From Pipra filicauda (lineage: Eukaryota; Chordata; Aves; Passeriformes; Pipridae): DNA of 64,000 nucleotides. The notes beneath the pieces are model-generated. The model was given only the letters and a program-made list of their open reading frames with translations. It had not been told where the DNA came from and made no database searches. The DNA is taken from contig NW_024104140.1 of the NCBI RefSeq assembly GCF_003945595.2, positions 372,001 through 436,000 of the forward strand, given 5' to 3'. The position numbers and the translations under genes were made by a program. The first letter of the stretch is position 1; each line of letters opens with the position of its first letter. Positions 37,911 to 51,586 of this stretch are shown one piece after another.

Positions 37911-40540
37911 TTGCTTGGTGGAGGGAGAGAAGATGGAGAAAGGATTAAAATAGGGAGTGAATTTAAAACACTGTAGTTAGTTCCTTGCAATTAACAAGTA
38001 GTTGATTTTTTTTATTCAGACTGTTATCAGTCTGGTTAATTCACCTCTAGCAGAGCTAGAGCAGAATAGCTGTGCTAGAAAAACTTCTCAGACAAGTCCT
38101 GGAGTATATGATCCACCCTGTCCTCAGTAGGCTATTATCACTGGCAACCCTGTACTGCAAAACCCCACTCTGAGATTTTGGCATATAGCAGCTTGTCCTT
38201 GGTCAGGTTTAGCAGCCATTTTTTTCAGGCCTGCTTAGAAGTTTGCATGTTCTGGTATGAGAGGAGCACTTCCCTCTGTATTTCGTTTTTCAACCTTCCA
38301 GCATTTACAATTTGTGACATTAAATTATGGCACTGTTTATCTGATTTGTTGATGGGCTTTGGGATTTTGAAAACATCAATAACATCCTTAAAGAAATAGA
38401 TAAGCAGCCGGATTATAAACTGGATCCTTTTGTCTCTACTTCTTGGGTTGTGAATTTTGTGGGTTCTTATTTGCAAGAGTATCTCCCCAACAGAAAGAAC
38501 TAGACCTTTTTTGGCATCCCCATGGAGTCATATGACTGCAGGATCTGCGACAATGTATACAAAAAAATAAAACCCCAAAACCTATTAATCCCAATAAAAT
38601 CACGTAAGTGATTTTGAGTCAACTGGTGCTGACTGCTATGGTTTAGATGTATAAGATCATGGACATTCAATTTCCCCATCAAGATGGTAAGTTTAACAAA
38701 ATCCCATTTACTTTCAACAGTAGGCCACCATCTGTAGCAGTCAAGAGCAGAATCAAATGCAATTTTTTGACATAAATGTGTCTTTCGTACAAAGAAATGA
38801 GATTTGAAGTCTTTTGAACTGGTTCTGCAAATTCAGACAGTTATGTCAGCAATTATGTTGTATTGCATATCCTTCTTGTTAAAAATGGTTAATACTTGTC
38901 AGTTATCTGTGTTTTGCAGACCCATAGCATTTATAGCACATAAAATATATAAAATTTATAGTGTATAAAATCATCTGCTGTTTGTCATACAGTTGTTGTA
39001 ATAGCAGTTATTTCCAGATGATACTTACCTTCAAGGACATCAACTCTTGTCAACATCAAAGGAAAAATGCCATTTCTCGTGCAGTACCTATTCCAGCAGT
39101 ATTTCCAAAAGGCCAATTACTTGTTATTTATAAATTGTTTGAGCCAGTAATAACTGGGCCAGCTTTAGGCAGTTTTTGCAAGCCGTATTTCAGGTTGTTT
39201 TTTCCATGGCTAAAATTCTGTTGGCTGAAGATTAAACTTGCTTCTTACCAAGGGACTCTACCCAAGGCACGGCGTTTTGCCAGCATTTGAGATATAATCA
39301 TAAAATCATAAGTGTTGCAATTTTAGGTTGATTTCTTTGGCAGCCAATGGTTTTCTGACTACCACAGGCAACTCAGTAGTTTTGGATCATCTCTATATTG
39401 ACTGTATTGTTTGTGTCTCTTTTGAAAATGCATTGAGCTCTCAGCTGGCTTAATTGCAGAAATGCCTCTGAATGTTTGGAAAAACCTACTCCAGGTTATG
39501 CTGGCTTTTGTTAGAGGTGCCTGAATCCACATCTGCATTGGAAAGCTAATTTGGACTCCAGCAGGTTGTGAATTTAAAGCAGAGTAGCTATTTTCAATTA
39601 GCGTCTTAAATTGGCAGCACTGACTCCAGGTACAGAGTGTAATGGAAAGCAGACTGATTCTTTTGTTCACATTGAATTAGGCTCAATAGGCAATTTCCCA
39701 GTGTGTGCCTGCATGGAGCTTATTGCTCTGGAAATTTATTCTCTGGCCACTGGCACAGGTCTCTTTGGCTCAATGTATTGTGTTAGTTTTAGCTGCTGGG
39801 GAGCACCTGTATGTTTGAAGGCCCACTGAATTGCTGAGATGCACATGGGTAAATAGTGTTCTCACTAAAAAGCAGGAAATAACGAGCAGAGCTCTGTTCA
39901 TGGTCAGTTTTGTCCAGATTGTGATGACCTCTACCTCTGTCATTTACCTGTGATCCACTCCTTTCTGCAGCTCCTCAGAGAAATCCCAGTGAGGGCAGCA
40001 CACAAAGACCATCCAAACCTGTGAGACACTTCTTGTCCTGTCTCCCACACAGAGGCTTCATCTGCTTGGGTCCTTCATGTAGAGCCTCAGTTGTATACTT
40101 GTGTTAATGTCCACTCTTGCTGATGCTCAGAGATTTCCAGCCTAGAGTCTGTAAATGTTTAAACGTTAAGTCTGTGTGTGAATGAACATGCTCTTAAAAG
40201 AGAACACCAACTACTTACAAAGTAGTGGGCTCCTGACAGAGACTAGTCTGGGAGATTTGGCCTTTTCTCCCAAGAGCTTCAGACATGTCTGAAATGTTCC
40301 ACATTTAATTTTTTTATTTTTACATGTATTTATTTCACACACACACAAAAATAGCTGGAAAATTTCAAGATTGTTATTAGGATTCGAATTGTTGGTCTTT
40401 GTTTGCACCAGCTTCAAGGCATTTCTATTAGGAAATCCTGTCTAAATTTGATGATCTCACCAGATTCTGCATGTGTCTTTTAAGAAAGGACAAAAAGTAT
40501 TGTATTACAAATTGCAATAGAAATACCACAGTGCAGATGC

Positions 40541-40583
40541 TCTTTTTTCACATTATGATGTTTCCTTTTTTCACATTATGTTG
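40541..40583. repeat. Short direct duplication, period about 23
   Basis: CTTTTTTCACATTATG occurs twice, at about 40542 and 40565, with similar flanks (ATGTTTC and TTGCTG). A local tandem duplication. Confidence 0.85.
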
Positions 40584-41687
40584 CTGTTCTGGGAGCATAC
40601 AATTTTAATAAATTGCAACTTGAGAAGACTCTCTTGCAGAAAGACAATTGTATGGCTTGTCATTACTGGTATTTATTGATGTTGACCCAACATTTCCAAC
40701 CCACATGAGAGAGTGTAACAGCACTCCTGCCTCAGGCAGGAAAGACATGAATGGTATTTAGACTACAACTGGTGCTGCTCAGCTGCTAAACCCACCCTAC
40801 AGAGTCTTGTGCTGAAGAGTTTTCAGTGGTTAAACTGACTTGCACCTGAAATGGGAACAAAACCCACTTGACACATAATGACCTCCTACAGTGTCTTCCA
40901 GTGCAAATTATCCTGTGATCCCATGATTCTGTGGGGCTTCACTGCAATCTTAAGTGTGTGGAAGAGTTCAAAACTAAGGATTATTGTGTCTGCACTGCCT
41001 CTACTCACGTCCATTACCAGATTCCTGAGGCATCTCCCATGACTGTTAGTAGTGAATTGTGGTGTTGTTGCTGAATTAATGGGGACTGTATATTTCTTCT
41101 GGATCTGCGGGGAACTTTCAGGAATGCATCAGAGAACAATTATTTTTCAGTGGTGCAGCCAATGACCATATGTGACGTAGATAAACATGAAACTCATTAG
41201 TCTACAAAATGCAATTGCTGTTGATATGTATGATTTAGCACAGACACCAGAAACAGGTCATCTCCAGTTTTGAAGAACTCCTTGTCAGACAAAGTATCAT
41301 CCTACAAAGCAGCATCCCATCTGAGCCTCTCAGAATGTTTTCAGTCCCTAGAGTGACTATACACCACTGCAATTCTAAGCATGAATGTGTAATTTGTGAT
41401 AGTCCCGGGTAAATATCAAAGCTAGAAATCCTGACAGACCTTTGGGCTTTAGGAGGTGAAAAGCTTGTATTTTAGAGATGGAGGATAGGGAAAGTCTGCT
41501 TGTATGTCATTAAATGGTGTTTTACAGGTGAAATTAATGTTTTGGGATCACTTCCAGCATGATTAAGTGTTTGGATTGGGAGTGGAACAGCAAGAGATGG
41601 TATACACATCATTGCTCAAGACATTTTAGGCAGAGAGTTTGCTTTAACTGTAAGTGGACAACTATGTCTCTGGGGTTCATCTTTGCA

Positions 41688-42565
41688 GAGTCACAGAATA
41701 TTCTGAGTTGGAAGGGATCCACAAGGACCATCGAGTCCAACCCTTTAGCCCTGCACAGGACCATCCCCAAGAGTCACACTGTGTGCCTGAGAGTATCATC
41801 CAAATGCCTCTTAAACTCTGTCAGGCTTGGTGCTGTGACCACTGCCCTGGGGATCCTGTTCAGTGCTCTGGGGGAAGAACCTTTTTTTAATATCCAACCT
41901 AAACCTTCCCTGACACAACTTCAGGCCATTCCCTCAGGTTCTGTCACTGGTCACCACAGAGAAGAGATCAGTGCCTGCCCCTCCTCTTCCCCTCCCAAGG
42001 AAGTTGTAACTGCAATGAGCTCTCCCCTCAGTCTCCTCTCCTCCAGCTGAACACACCAAGTGCCCTCAGCTGCTCCTCACACGGCTTCCCCTCAAGACCC
42101 TTCACCATCTTCACTGCCCTCCTTTGGACACTCTCTAACAGCTTCATATCCTTCCTGTATTGTGGTGCCCTAAACTGCCACAATATTCAAGGTGAGGCTG
42201 CCCCAGGTCAGAGCAGAGCAGGACAATCCCCTCCCTCGACCAGCTGGTGATGCTTTACCTGATGCCCCCAGGACAGGGTTGGCCCTCCTGGCTACCAGGG
42301 CACTGCTGACTCAGATTCAACTTGCCATCAACCAGGACTCCCAGGTCCCTTTCTGTGGCACTGCTTTCCAGCCTCTCATTCCCCAGTCTGTAAGAACATC
42401 AAGGGTTGCCCCATCCCAGGTAAAAAATCTGGCATTTTCCCTTGTTGAACTTCATACAGTTGGTGATTGCCCAGCCCTCTAATTTATTGAAGTCTCTCTG
42501 CAGGGCCTCCCTGCCTCTGAGGGAGTCAACAGCTCCTCCCAATTTTGTGTCATTTGCAATCTTGG
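41688..42565 (-). mobile_element. CR1 LINE, 5'-truncated copy on the minus strand
   Basis: Read on the minus strand, the copy starts just inside the reverse transcriptase palm, where the catalytic box reads IANDTKLGG instead of the usual (Y/F)ADD, so one catalytic aspartate is lost. It continues with the typical MKFNKGKC segment (42440-42460 area) and then frame-broken C-terminal sequence. The 3' tail lies at the low-coordinate end (TCACAGAATATTCTGAGTTG, then GAAGGGATCC, in plus orientation). Frames listed on the plus strand through this region are antisense shadows. The copy is dead. Confidence 0.94.
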
Positions 42566-45500
42566 TGTTTTCATATATATTTTCATTACATTGGGCCCTT
42601 ATTGATGTGCATTATGTGTTTTGGGAATACACGGGTAGAGGGCACACGAAAGCAAGGGGTCTGGACCTTGCCACAATATTTCTGTGGGATCCAGGGAAAA
42701 GAATCCTTGTTGCTCTGTGCGTATCTTGTCTGTGTCTACCTTTTTCACCTCTGCCCCTGTCTACTAAGTATCTGCTGCAGCACTGACGTATGAAATATAC
42801 ATACTGTGAGTGATGAAACTCCCTGTTTTCTGTTACCCGGGTAAATCTTGCCATGTGGTCACATGGGGTAAATACAATAGAGCAGAGGGGATGGATGTAC
42901 CACACCCTGGTTGATCACACGCCTTTGGTAAGAAGGTTTTTTTGGTGTTGTTTTAAAAAATATGCATGGCGTGAGTCTGCTTAGTTCCACAGGTAGGGAA
43001 GTAAAATGATGGCAATTCAGTTTTGCCTTTAACGTGACAGAATCTCATCTCCCATAAATTAGGGCAAATATCTGCTGGATATCTACCACATTGCATGAGT
43101 GAACCGTCTCACCCATTGACTCTCTTTTCCTGAGGGGAACTTCCTGCCTTTGGCATGTTGTGTCACAGCAGAGAAGTTTTGTTTCTGAGACATCTGCCTT
43201 CTCCATCACTGGGGCCATCAGCTTGTTGGGGCATCAGTGACCCTTCCCACAATGCAGAAGTCTGCTAGAATGCATATATTTATTCTCAGTTACATGCCAA
43301 ATCAAGCCTTCTAAATTATATTAGCTTGTAAACTAGGTTGTTCTTGTATTCAGCTATTTGAAACCTTTAATGCTGTACTATGTTTACAGAGCACCTTGCT
43401 TTATTAGATTACCCTCTTTAATTGGGCTGAAGGTGTTTTTCATGTCCATGCTCGACCGATGCTTTCCCAAGCCTGTTAAACTTCTGTCTACGTATGCCCA
43501 GAAAAATTTTACTTGAAAACTTCGAATGTGAGGCTCAATATGATTTTTGTAGAAACTGTTTATAGTTTTCCATTTGCTTAAATAGAATTAGGCATGTTTC
43601 CATGGAAGATTTGAAGAGAATCTGGTTTATTTCCTTTCTAAACCCTTAATTTGTTGTTAGTTTTCCACAACAGGACAGTGGAGTTCCATCTCATTGTCAT
43701 CCAGAGAGGGGGAGGGAAGAAGAAAATCCATGCTAAATATTCACAAATCTAGTTTACCACTTTTATGAATTTGTTAATTCAATCAAAATCTTGAAAATAC
43801 AGGACCAAGTGTGTAGGAGACTTGTATTTTATTGAATGCAACAAGAAAATGATATGAATTTGGGACTTGTCATTGGGACTCTGGGCAGCTACAGAAGAAG
43901 GAGCACTAATACTTTTAACTGAATCAGTTGTGCTTCAGACTTAGTGGGACTACAGATGACTGTGTGTGTTTAAGTTCTCTTTAGAAAAAAATAACTGTAG
44001 TTTAAATGGTTATAGGTTAGTTAGTTGCATATAACTATGTGTAAAATCACCTGTAAATGGGTTTACATGCATAAATAATATACCTTTCAGAGCTGTATCA
44101 TGATTCTGTTTGCTTAAATACCTCTAAATGGGTATTTTTTTACACTGCGGCAAAAACATATGATACGACTAGACTCCTCTTGGTGAAGAAAACCAGCTAA
44201 CCAGTAAAGCACAGGCTTTGAGATCCCCTACAATTCAGATCATCCTTACCAAATGCCACCTTCCTCGTGGGCTGAGGTTGGATGGTGGTCTCAAAGTGAA
44301 GGTACAATGGAAACCCTGAGCATAAGTTTGTACTATTCTGCCTTCTCTTGAAGATATCCCTCATTTTAAATAGAATAAGGAGAGAGCAAGTAGAAGGTGA
44401 ACTTTAAAAATTGGTGTGATTTTATTGCTTTTACCTTTGTGATGGTTCCCTAGTGACTGGGAGCCTGACACAGCTGTGATACTAAAATAATGTGACACAT
44501 GTGCAGTACAAGACACCCTATTCCCAAGGGCTTAATAGCACAGAAGTGTTGGCCCCATGCTCTGATGCTTGTGGTTGGGACTGGAGAGCTCTAAATGCAC
44601 ACTGAGATTAAAGAACAGAGGAAAACTGCCAAGAAAACATCAACATTTCTCAAATGCTGCTGAAATGCCGAATAGCAGGTGAGTGAGATGCCATTTGGCT
44701 TGTTTGGCCCAAATTAGGGAACGTATGAGACAAGGACACACACCTGTTGGAGCAGGCAACTAAAACAATATTGGCTTTCTTCCTTTTTTCAGTAATTGTC
44801 CCTTTTGCCCTCAGTGGGACTGTACTGAATTTTTCCAAGAACAATATTCTGCAGTTACTGAGGTGAAACGGTGTTTTCACTTTTGACACAAAATGTATGA
44901 TGTCCTTGGAAATGAAGCACATTTCTTTACAATGAAATTCTCACTGACAAAAGGAACTTTTAGATTAAAGAGGTACCCTATATTGAGCCTAAACAACTCC
45001 TGTCACAATCTCTACAGGAAGATGGTTTTCAGTCCATGTCACTGAGTGAGATAAAGTGAGAAGATCTTTATGGTCTGTTTTGGGATTTGCATCTCTGTAT
45101 AGTAGCTACCAGCAGATATTCCAGCTAAAATCACGGCATTTCTGACTGCTTTTTCTTGCTTTCATATAACTTTGCAATGTATGTATTTTTACCCTGTTTT
45201 ATCTTTGCTGCAGAGCAATTCTGTGCCCTCAAGGTTGATAAGGATCTTAGAGCCAATAAGATTTTACCCATTAATTCTCATGGCTTGGTAAAATATGGAT
45301 CAAAACAGGTTCATTTAAAAAGCAAGTAAGGAAATACTTAATGCAATTCTTGTTGTTTTCTGGTACTTTGACCTATCAATTGATAATTTTAAGATGATCT
45401 TTTCATGAAGAGTGGCAAAAATAAGCTAGACCTTTCGTGACAAAGAGCTGGGAGAGTTCATACAGATCTCTGGTAGGGAATTAGACACTAGATATTGTGC

Positions 45501-48063
45501 ATTCCTCAGAGAATTTCTTCTACTACAGTAGGAGGAGGTATAAATTATTTAGATCTATTAAGTATCAAATTAAGAATTGTCAATAGTAGCAACGTGTATC
45601 CACTTTTAAGTAGTCTGACCAAAGGTTTTTGGTGTGCTTCACAGCACTTTATTTGAAAAGAAATGTTCTGCACAACTGATTAACTCAATCAGTCCACCAA
45701 CAATGGTTATTTTTGGTCACACAGTAGCACAGCACATAACTTCTGTGCAGTCAGGGACTGGGACACAGTAGGAGGCAGCACTTCAAATTAAAAACCTTTC
45801 AGCACTAGAGATGCATCTTACTTCTTGGCTCTTGTTCGGTGTTGAAACTCAGTTATTGGTCAATTTGCTCTCATGTTGTTTGTTAAGTTGGCTTTCATTT
45901 CTCCTATGCCTTTCTCTGAACTGATAGAAAACTCACCTCCTTCAAAATTTCTCCTTTCCACTTGGTCAGATGGCCTCAGTATTATGAAAGGATGTCACAA
46001 GCCTTGTGTTCACCAAGGTGCTTTTCCAGGGTGGTTTTGTCCTTGCAGTCAGACCCTAACTCAAAGGAAGTTTGCAAGTGTATACACTGCAAGTGTATAA
46101 CTGGGCGTTGGGTAATAGGGTGTCAGGAGGAGAAGCACTTGCAGTTATTTTGTCATATACTCAGTTACAACTTATGCCTTAGTTCAAATGTCTCTTTCCG
46201 AGGCTTGTTTTTCTCGAACTCTGGCCATCCCTGGAGATCAAGCGCTCGTAGTAGTCAGTGTGGGCACTGTTAAAAAGTTCGAAATTAACTAATGCCATTT
46301 GTAGTTAAAGCCCACTTGGTGCCATGATTCTTTTTCTTACTATGGAAGAGCCTTCTTCTTTGTGGTAATGATGCTGGTATTGCCTCCTTCACAAGTGAAA
46401 GGCAGAGTTCACCTCTGCCCTTGTGAAGCCTTCCAGGAACCAGTGGAGGGGACATCTGGAGAGTCCCACAGGCTCACACCCTGCTCCAGACTTTGTAAGG
46501 TAGCCCACAAGCAGAATTTTTGGAAAGACACACTTGCTTTTCATGAGTGTGTTCAATGCCATTTTCTATGAGTTGAATGCTACTTCTGAGGAGAAGTTCT
46601 AGCACATTGCACTGTGGCCTGTAGAAAGACTTCACATGTGGTGAATGGGGGAAAGACAACAGGATATGAAATCTGCAGGTTGCAGCCATTGCCTAGATTT
46701 CAACGGACTGATTACTACTTATACCTTTAGGCTGCATGTAAGATCAGGGAGGTCCCTCTTGGCTTTCCAGCTGTACAGATGGTGTTTGAGAAGGTTTAAG
46801 CTTTGACAAGCTTACAGTCCTTGGGAACTTGTCTCAGAGCTTGGATCACTACAATAACTGCATACTTTTAAAATTTTTGTTTATTTAAAAAAAAAACAGG
46901 TTCCTTGCTAGCCAAACCTAGTGTAAAATAATGGTAATTACATGGGCTTTGTCTTTGATTTGCAGTTATTAGAGGACGAAAAGCCATACATAAGTGATGA
47001 TTTGCAAAATGAGGAAGGAATCCTGTTGGTAGATTTCTGATAAAATATTCATTATTTTTGCCAGTCTTTCCTATCATAGCCTCTCTCCAGTATCTTCAAG
47101 AGGGGCTCTTCTCTTTATATTTTCCAGACATAGATCCATCAGAGCTTTCTCTTCTTTTAGAAATCAATGCACAGAAAATTTCTGTTCACCAAATGAGTAA
47201 AAAGACACTTATCTAAATTAGCCATCCCTGGAATATATTTAAATGGAGATTCCAAAAGTTGTAAGTGAAATTAGGAGATAATGTGTTCCAGATTTCTGTG
47301 TTTCATTGTTAGTTTTCAAGGTTCAGCTTAAGTTTTCACCTCAGTGTCCTACTAACACCTCACAGGGAAACATATGAAGTGTCTAATAGTTACACCTTGT
47401 TTGTAAGCTAGTTCTTCAGCACTGTGTTTTGGTGAGGACAGAGTCATGCTCTGTGCAACACACCTTGGGACAGGTGCTGGTGAATGCACAGTGATTTGTA
47501 AAACGAAGTGGCTGCTACTTGGCCTTGAAATGTAAATACTCAAACCAGAGAACAAGTGTATATTGAGAAAAGGGGTCCCTGAAGACCTCCAACCTGTTCC
47601 ACAGCCCCCAAAAAGGATCAGCCTTTTATTTATGTTATCTAAACTGTTCCTTCAGACTCCATAGTCTTTGAGAATGTCCCACAAACTGTACTTTGTAGCA
47701 TAGAAGATGTGAATGTATGGAAAGAACAAGGTTTGGTTTTGGTCAGGGTTTCTCTCCTGCTTTTTTTTCCTCTGCCCTAACTGCGCTATTGTGGAGTTCC
47801 TTCCTTGCACCGCTCCCTCACACACCCCAGGGGGAGGTCTTGGCACAGCCCTGTGACTGCTTTTTGCAGAGCCGTGTCACAGGTAGGAGAGAGAAGTGAA
47901 ACGGAGGCAGAGCAGCTGTTGACATAACTGAAGGCTCTGACATCAGTCCTTTTAATTAGGTGGAGAAAGAAGAGAGTTAGCAGGTATTTTTAGAAAGTAG
48001 AATGCTGGGGAAAATTACCTCATGCTTGAGGTCTCTGGGTTTTATCATTTTAAGCTCTCCAGT

Positions 48064-48080
48064 AAAAAAAAAAAAAAAAA
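48064..48080. repeat. Poly-A run (17)
   Basis: Seventeen consecutive A. No retroposed gene body or CR1 tail precedes it. Confidence 0.95.
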
Positions 48081-49919
48081 TTGAAATTACATCTTTCTAA
48101 TTCTTTCCACTTCCTTATATATCCCTCACACTTTTTCCACCCTGTCTCAACAACTGGGTTACTCAGGAGCTTTAATCAGAAGTTAGTTCCATAAACTTTT
48201 TATTGCTTACCTGTCTCCTGCAGATCAGTTTTGTGTAATTTCAGACCTTCAAAGACTAATTAATAGAAATCAGCAGTGCAAGAGGGAGGAAATATTATCA
48301 CAATGAAGTGAATTAATGACAGATGAGCTGAGCTACAGTTAATGGGTTTTAATCCATAGAAGGGGCTGCAATGCAAAAAAACACTAGCAAAGGGAGAGAA
48401 TATGAAATGCATTAATGTATATATATATTTATTGCCAGAATGAGCATAATGTTTACCACCTAGATGTTCTTAATTTCCTACTGAATGTTTCAGCATTTAA
48501 CACCCAGTATTATTCAGGAGGTAAGAGAGTTCAGGAAAGGGTACATCCTCAGCTGAGATTGTCTGTAGATTTGCAGAGATTGCACTAAATTGGTAAAAGG
48601 TTATGTAAATTTTGAAGATCCCTCTTTGGTAACCATGAATATTATAAGCATGTTTTTGTACTCTGGTTTCCTAAGGAAATGAAGATTAGAAGGTTATGTG
48701 TAGGTGGGTACCTCAGTCAGTAAATCTTGCTACCATCCCTTTGTCTCCCAAGCACCATTTAAAACTGCTGATGAAGTTCAGCTAAAATAGGCAGCAGGGT
48801 TGTGATCTCCAAGCTTTTGAGTTTCTCCAGGTTTTATGAAAACAGGCAGCTTTGTAAAGGAGACAGGGTTCCTAGGTATGGAAGGACTAAAGAATACCTC
48901 AACCCTCATCAAATTTTGTAGAATTCAAGCAGTAGGCATTATGAACACTAACTTCAGAGAGTGCACGTTTGGCACATGGCATAATATAATCATAGTGTTG
49001 AAATCCACACAGAATGAAGACTGTAATTTCTGCTCTTCAATGAAGTATCCTTTTCCCTGCAGAAATTGTAGACCTGGGACTTTCAGATCCCGAATGGAGA
49101 GTATACACCAAGAGGATAGATTTTTCTTTTGGATTGGGTATTTGATAGCTGTCTGCCCTGTGCGGAATGCAGCAGTTCCCATAACACTGGAATTAGAAAG
49201 GGTCTAGAGCTATGATCCAGTTAGAAGTGCTCACTTATCTCTGCAGAGCTAATGTGAATTAGCATAGCTTCTTTTGTACACTGCAACCTACAGTTTGATC
49301 CCACCACTTGCAAAGCAAGAAAATGAAACCCATTATTTATCATTATAGCTCAAAGGTGTCTATTTGGTGCTTGAATAGCCTCTTGAGAAAGACAGGTGAT
49401 AAATTTTTACTGCAACTAAAATATTTATTGTTACCCAGGGACACATTTTAAAGGTAATGTTAGTTGTATTAGTGCTTTGCAGATGAATGGAGGTAGTTTC
49501 CCCTGATGTCTAACTGGCTATATACCATCCTTCACTGATTGCAATGACTGCAGTGCAAAATAGCTTTGCAGTAAAACTATTGCACATGTACTGAAGGTAA
49601 GAGAGCCAAATTCTTGAAGTGCAACTCCCATTACAGCTGGAAAGTTGTTAGTTTTGGCCCTCTAGAGTGCAATGATCTTTTGATCTGTGAGCTCAGAAAG
49701 TCTTTGCATGCTAACTGGTACCTGTGGTTATTTTGATTATTTTTTTTTACTTTATTAATCCTTGAGTATTAAGGTCTAGACTGTAAGCTTGCTTATTTTA
49801 TCTAGTCACTGTTCACCAAACTCAAAGAACTGCTTTATTTTAAGGATAAAACACCTAGCTGCCCAGGTTAAGTTTCTAGTATTATTTGCAAAGACATGCT
49901 GGAAACAAGTTTGCAAAGG

Positions 49920-49953
49920 AAAAAAAAAAAAAAAAGAAAAGAAGAAAGGAAAA
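49920..49953. repeat. Poly-A and purine tract
   Basis: Sixteen A followed by a pure G/A tract of about 18 bases. Low complexity; it makes the lysine-rich and phenylalanine-rich stretches in the overlapping frames. Confidence 0.93.
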
Positions 49954-50850
49954 TGTTCACATTGGCAAAGGAAGGGAATAAGAAAAATAGATGATATCTT
50001 CTAAAGAGCATTGGGATGATTTGTGGAAACTTCCTAACTCGCTTTCTACAGGTATGGTTTCTATAGAAACCTGGAGTTTTGAGGTGTAAATCCAGTACAG
50101 CTTTATTTTTTTTAAACGCTTCATGCAAAGCAAGAGTGGGTTTCTGCACTGTTACAGAACCGGTGAAACCAAACAATCCTTCCAGTGTAGCACAGGTACT
50201 TTCAGTAAACTAAACACCCCAGAGCACACCTCCTGCAGAGTATCCCAGGTGTCAGCTGACTGTGACCCAAAAGCCTCCTACCTACCATACAAAGAAATCT
50301 TCCTTGCTCTACGCGTATCTTCGCGTATGACAGTTGATGCATTTGGAGGACTTGAAATAAGGATTTGTGTAACACTGTAGAGCTTATGGAGCTGGCTGGA
50401 GGGCCTGCTCAGCTTCAAGTACTGTCTGAAGGTTGCTTTACCCAAGATGCCTGCAGAGAGGTAGGGGCAGCAGATTAAAAAGCCACCAAGCGGTTGTGTG
50501 AGAAACGTTACAAGGAGTTTTTATCTAAATGAATGTAAGCAGTGGTGGTTTATCTAGCTAGGAAACCCTTGTGTGGTGTAACTCTCAGTCCTGCAGTCAG
50601 GCACCTCATTCTGTGTTCATTCAGCTGATCATGAGCTCTGTTTTGGGTTTCTCATCAGGGAGGACTGTATTCTTTAATAAATGTGTTGTGTTCCAGTAGC
50701 AGAGGGGGTGCTACAGAAGTTGCTTCTGTGGGAAGCTACCAGAAGATTCCCCCATGTCCGACAGAGCTAATGCCAGACAGCCCCAGAATGGATCCACCAC
50801 TGACCAAGGCCAAGCCAATCTGAGATAGTACTAATGGCTCTGTGATACTG

Positions 50851-50858
50851 TATTTAAG
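50851..50858 (+). promoter_or_regulatory. TATA-like box of the LTR
   Basis: TATTTAAG lies about 170 bp into the LTR, after a GATACTG flank. A retroviral U3 promoter would be expected in this part. Present activity is unknown. Confidence 0.4.
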
Positions 50859-51580
50859 AAGGAGAAAAAAGTTATTGGACAGATGGAATTTTGCTCAGGG
50901 AAGTAAGGAGTGCAAATATGTGAGAGGAACGATTCTGCAGACACCAAGGTCAGTGGAGAAGGAGAGGGAGGAAGTGCTGGAGGCTCCAGAGCTGGGATTC
51001 CCCCGCAGCCCATGGTGGAGACCATGGTGGAGCAGGTGTCCCCCTGCAGCCCATGGTGGTCCATGAGGGTGCAGGGATCCACCTGCAGCCTGCAGAGGAG
51101 ACTCATCCAGAGCAGGTGGATGCCCAAAAGAAGGCTGGGAAGCCATGGGAAACCCATGCTGCAGCAGGGTCCTGGCAGGGACCTGCTGACCCATGGAGAG
51201 AGGAGCCCGCACTGGAGCAGGTTTTCCTGATAGGACTTGTGACCCCATGGGGGGCCCACACTGGAGCAGCCTGTGCCTGAAGGACTGCACCTCGTGGAAA
51301 GGTTTGTGAAGAACTGTAGCCCATAGCAAGGACTCATGCTGAAGAAGTTTCTGGAGAACTGTCTCACATGGGAGGGACCCCAGGCTGGAGTAGGAGAAGG
51401 ACTCCTCTCTCTGAGCAGTGGCAGAAACAACCTGTGATGAACTGACTGTAAGCCCCATTCCCTGTCTCCCTGTACCACTGCAGGGGGAGGAGGCAGAGCC
51501 CAGGAAGGAGGGAGGGGTGGAGGGAAGGTGTTTTTAATATTTGTTTTACTCCTCATTATCCTGCTCTGATTTTTATTAGT

Positions 51581-51586
51581 AATAAA
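51581..51586 (+). terminator. Polyadenylation signal of the LTR
   Basis: AATAAA occurs about 190 bp before the LTR end, followed by a T-rich and then GT-containing stretch (TCTGTTTTGCCTGTG). It fits the expected LTR poly-A signal. Confidence 0.45.

Larger units (their letters stand above)
26069..41687. other. Unique non-coding DNA, no gene recognised
   Basis: About 15.6 kb without an interspersed repeat I can recognise and without a convincing gene. The largest frames are 141 codons at 28031-28456 (plus; cysteine- and serine-rich tail) and 187 codons at 29304-29867 (minus; serine- and leucine-rich). Neither has family features, and neither looks better than chance given overlapping frames. 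Listed separately are a hairpin at 33760-33789, a CpG-richer patch near 37600-37900 and a short direct repeat near 40541. Confidence 0.6.
42566..50676. other. Unique non-coding DNA, no gene recognised
   Basis: AT-rich, with no interspersed repeat that I recognise. The frames at 48836-49207 (plus, 123 codons) and 49868-50176 (minus) have no family features. A CAG|GTGAGT donor-like site at 44682 has no open frame leading into it. An acceptor at 49045-49062 is followed by 26 open codons. The part at 48270-48370 is AT-rich with several TTAAT cores and resembles a conserved non-coding element in composition only. Confidence 0.6.

Noticed and set aside
37667..37948. 93-codon frame with a hydrophobic Cys/Phe/Val stretch resembling a membrane segment
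   Set aside because: The stretch is the translation of the TTTG/TG low-complexity tract.
39285..39335. ATAATCATAAAATCATAAG followed by TTAGGTTG, resembling a decayed CR1 tail on the minus strand
   Set aside because: Too short and too diverged to call; nothing further inward matches CR1.
40905..40940. GTGATCCCATGATTCTGTGG, resembling a CR1 tail
   Set aside because: No preceding CR1 block; probably coincidence.
41559..42482. Plus-strand frames of 163 and 96 codons
   Set aside because: Both are largely antisense to the minus-strand CR1 copy.
44528..44690. CAG|GTGAGTGAG donor-like site
   Set aside because: No open frame leads into it from any nearby acceptor.
50831..51556. 241-codon minus-strand frame, proline- and serine-rich
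   Set aside because: It lies entirely inside the solo LTR and is antisense to it; low stop density comes from the GC-rich repeated motifs.
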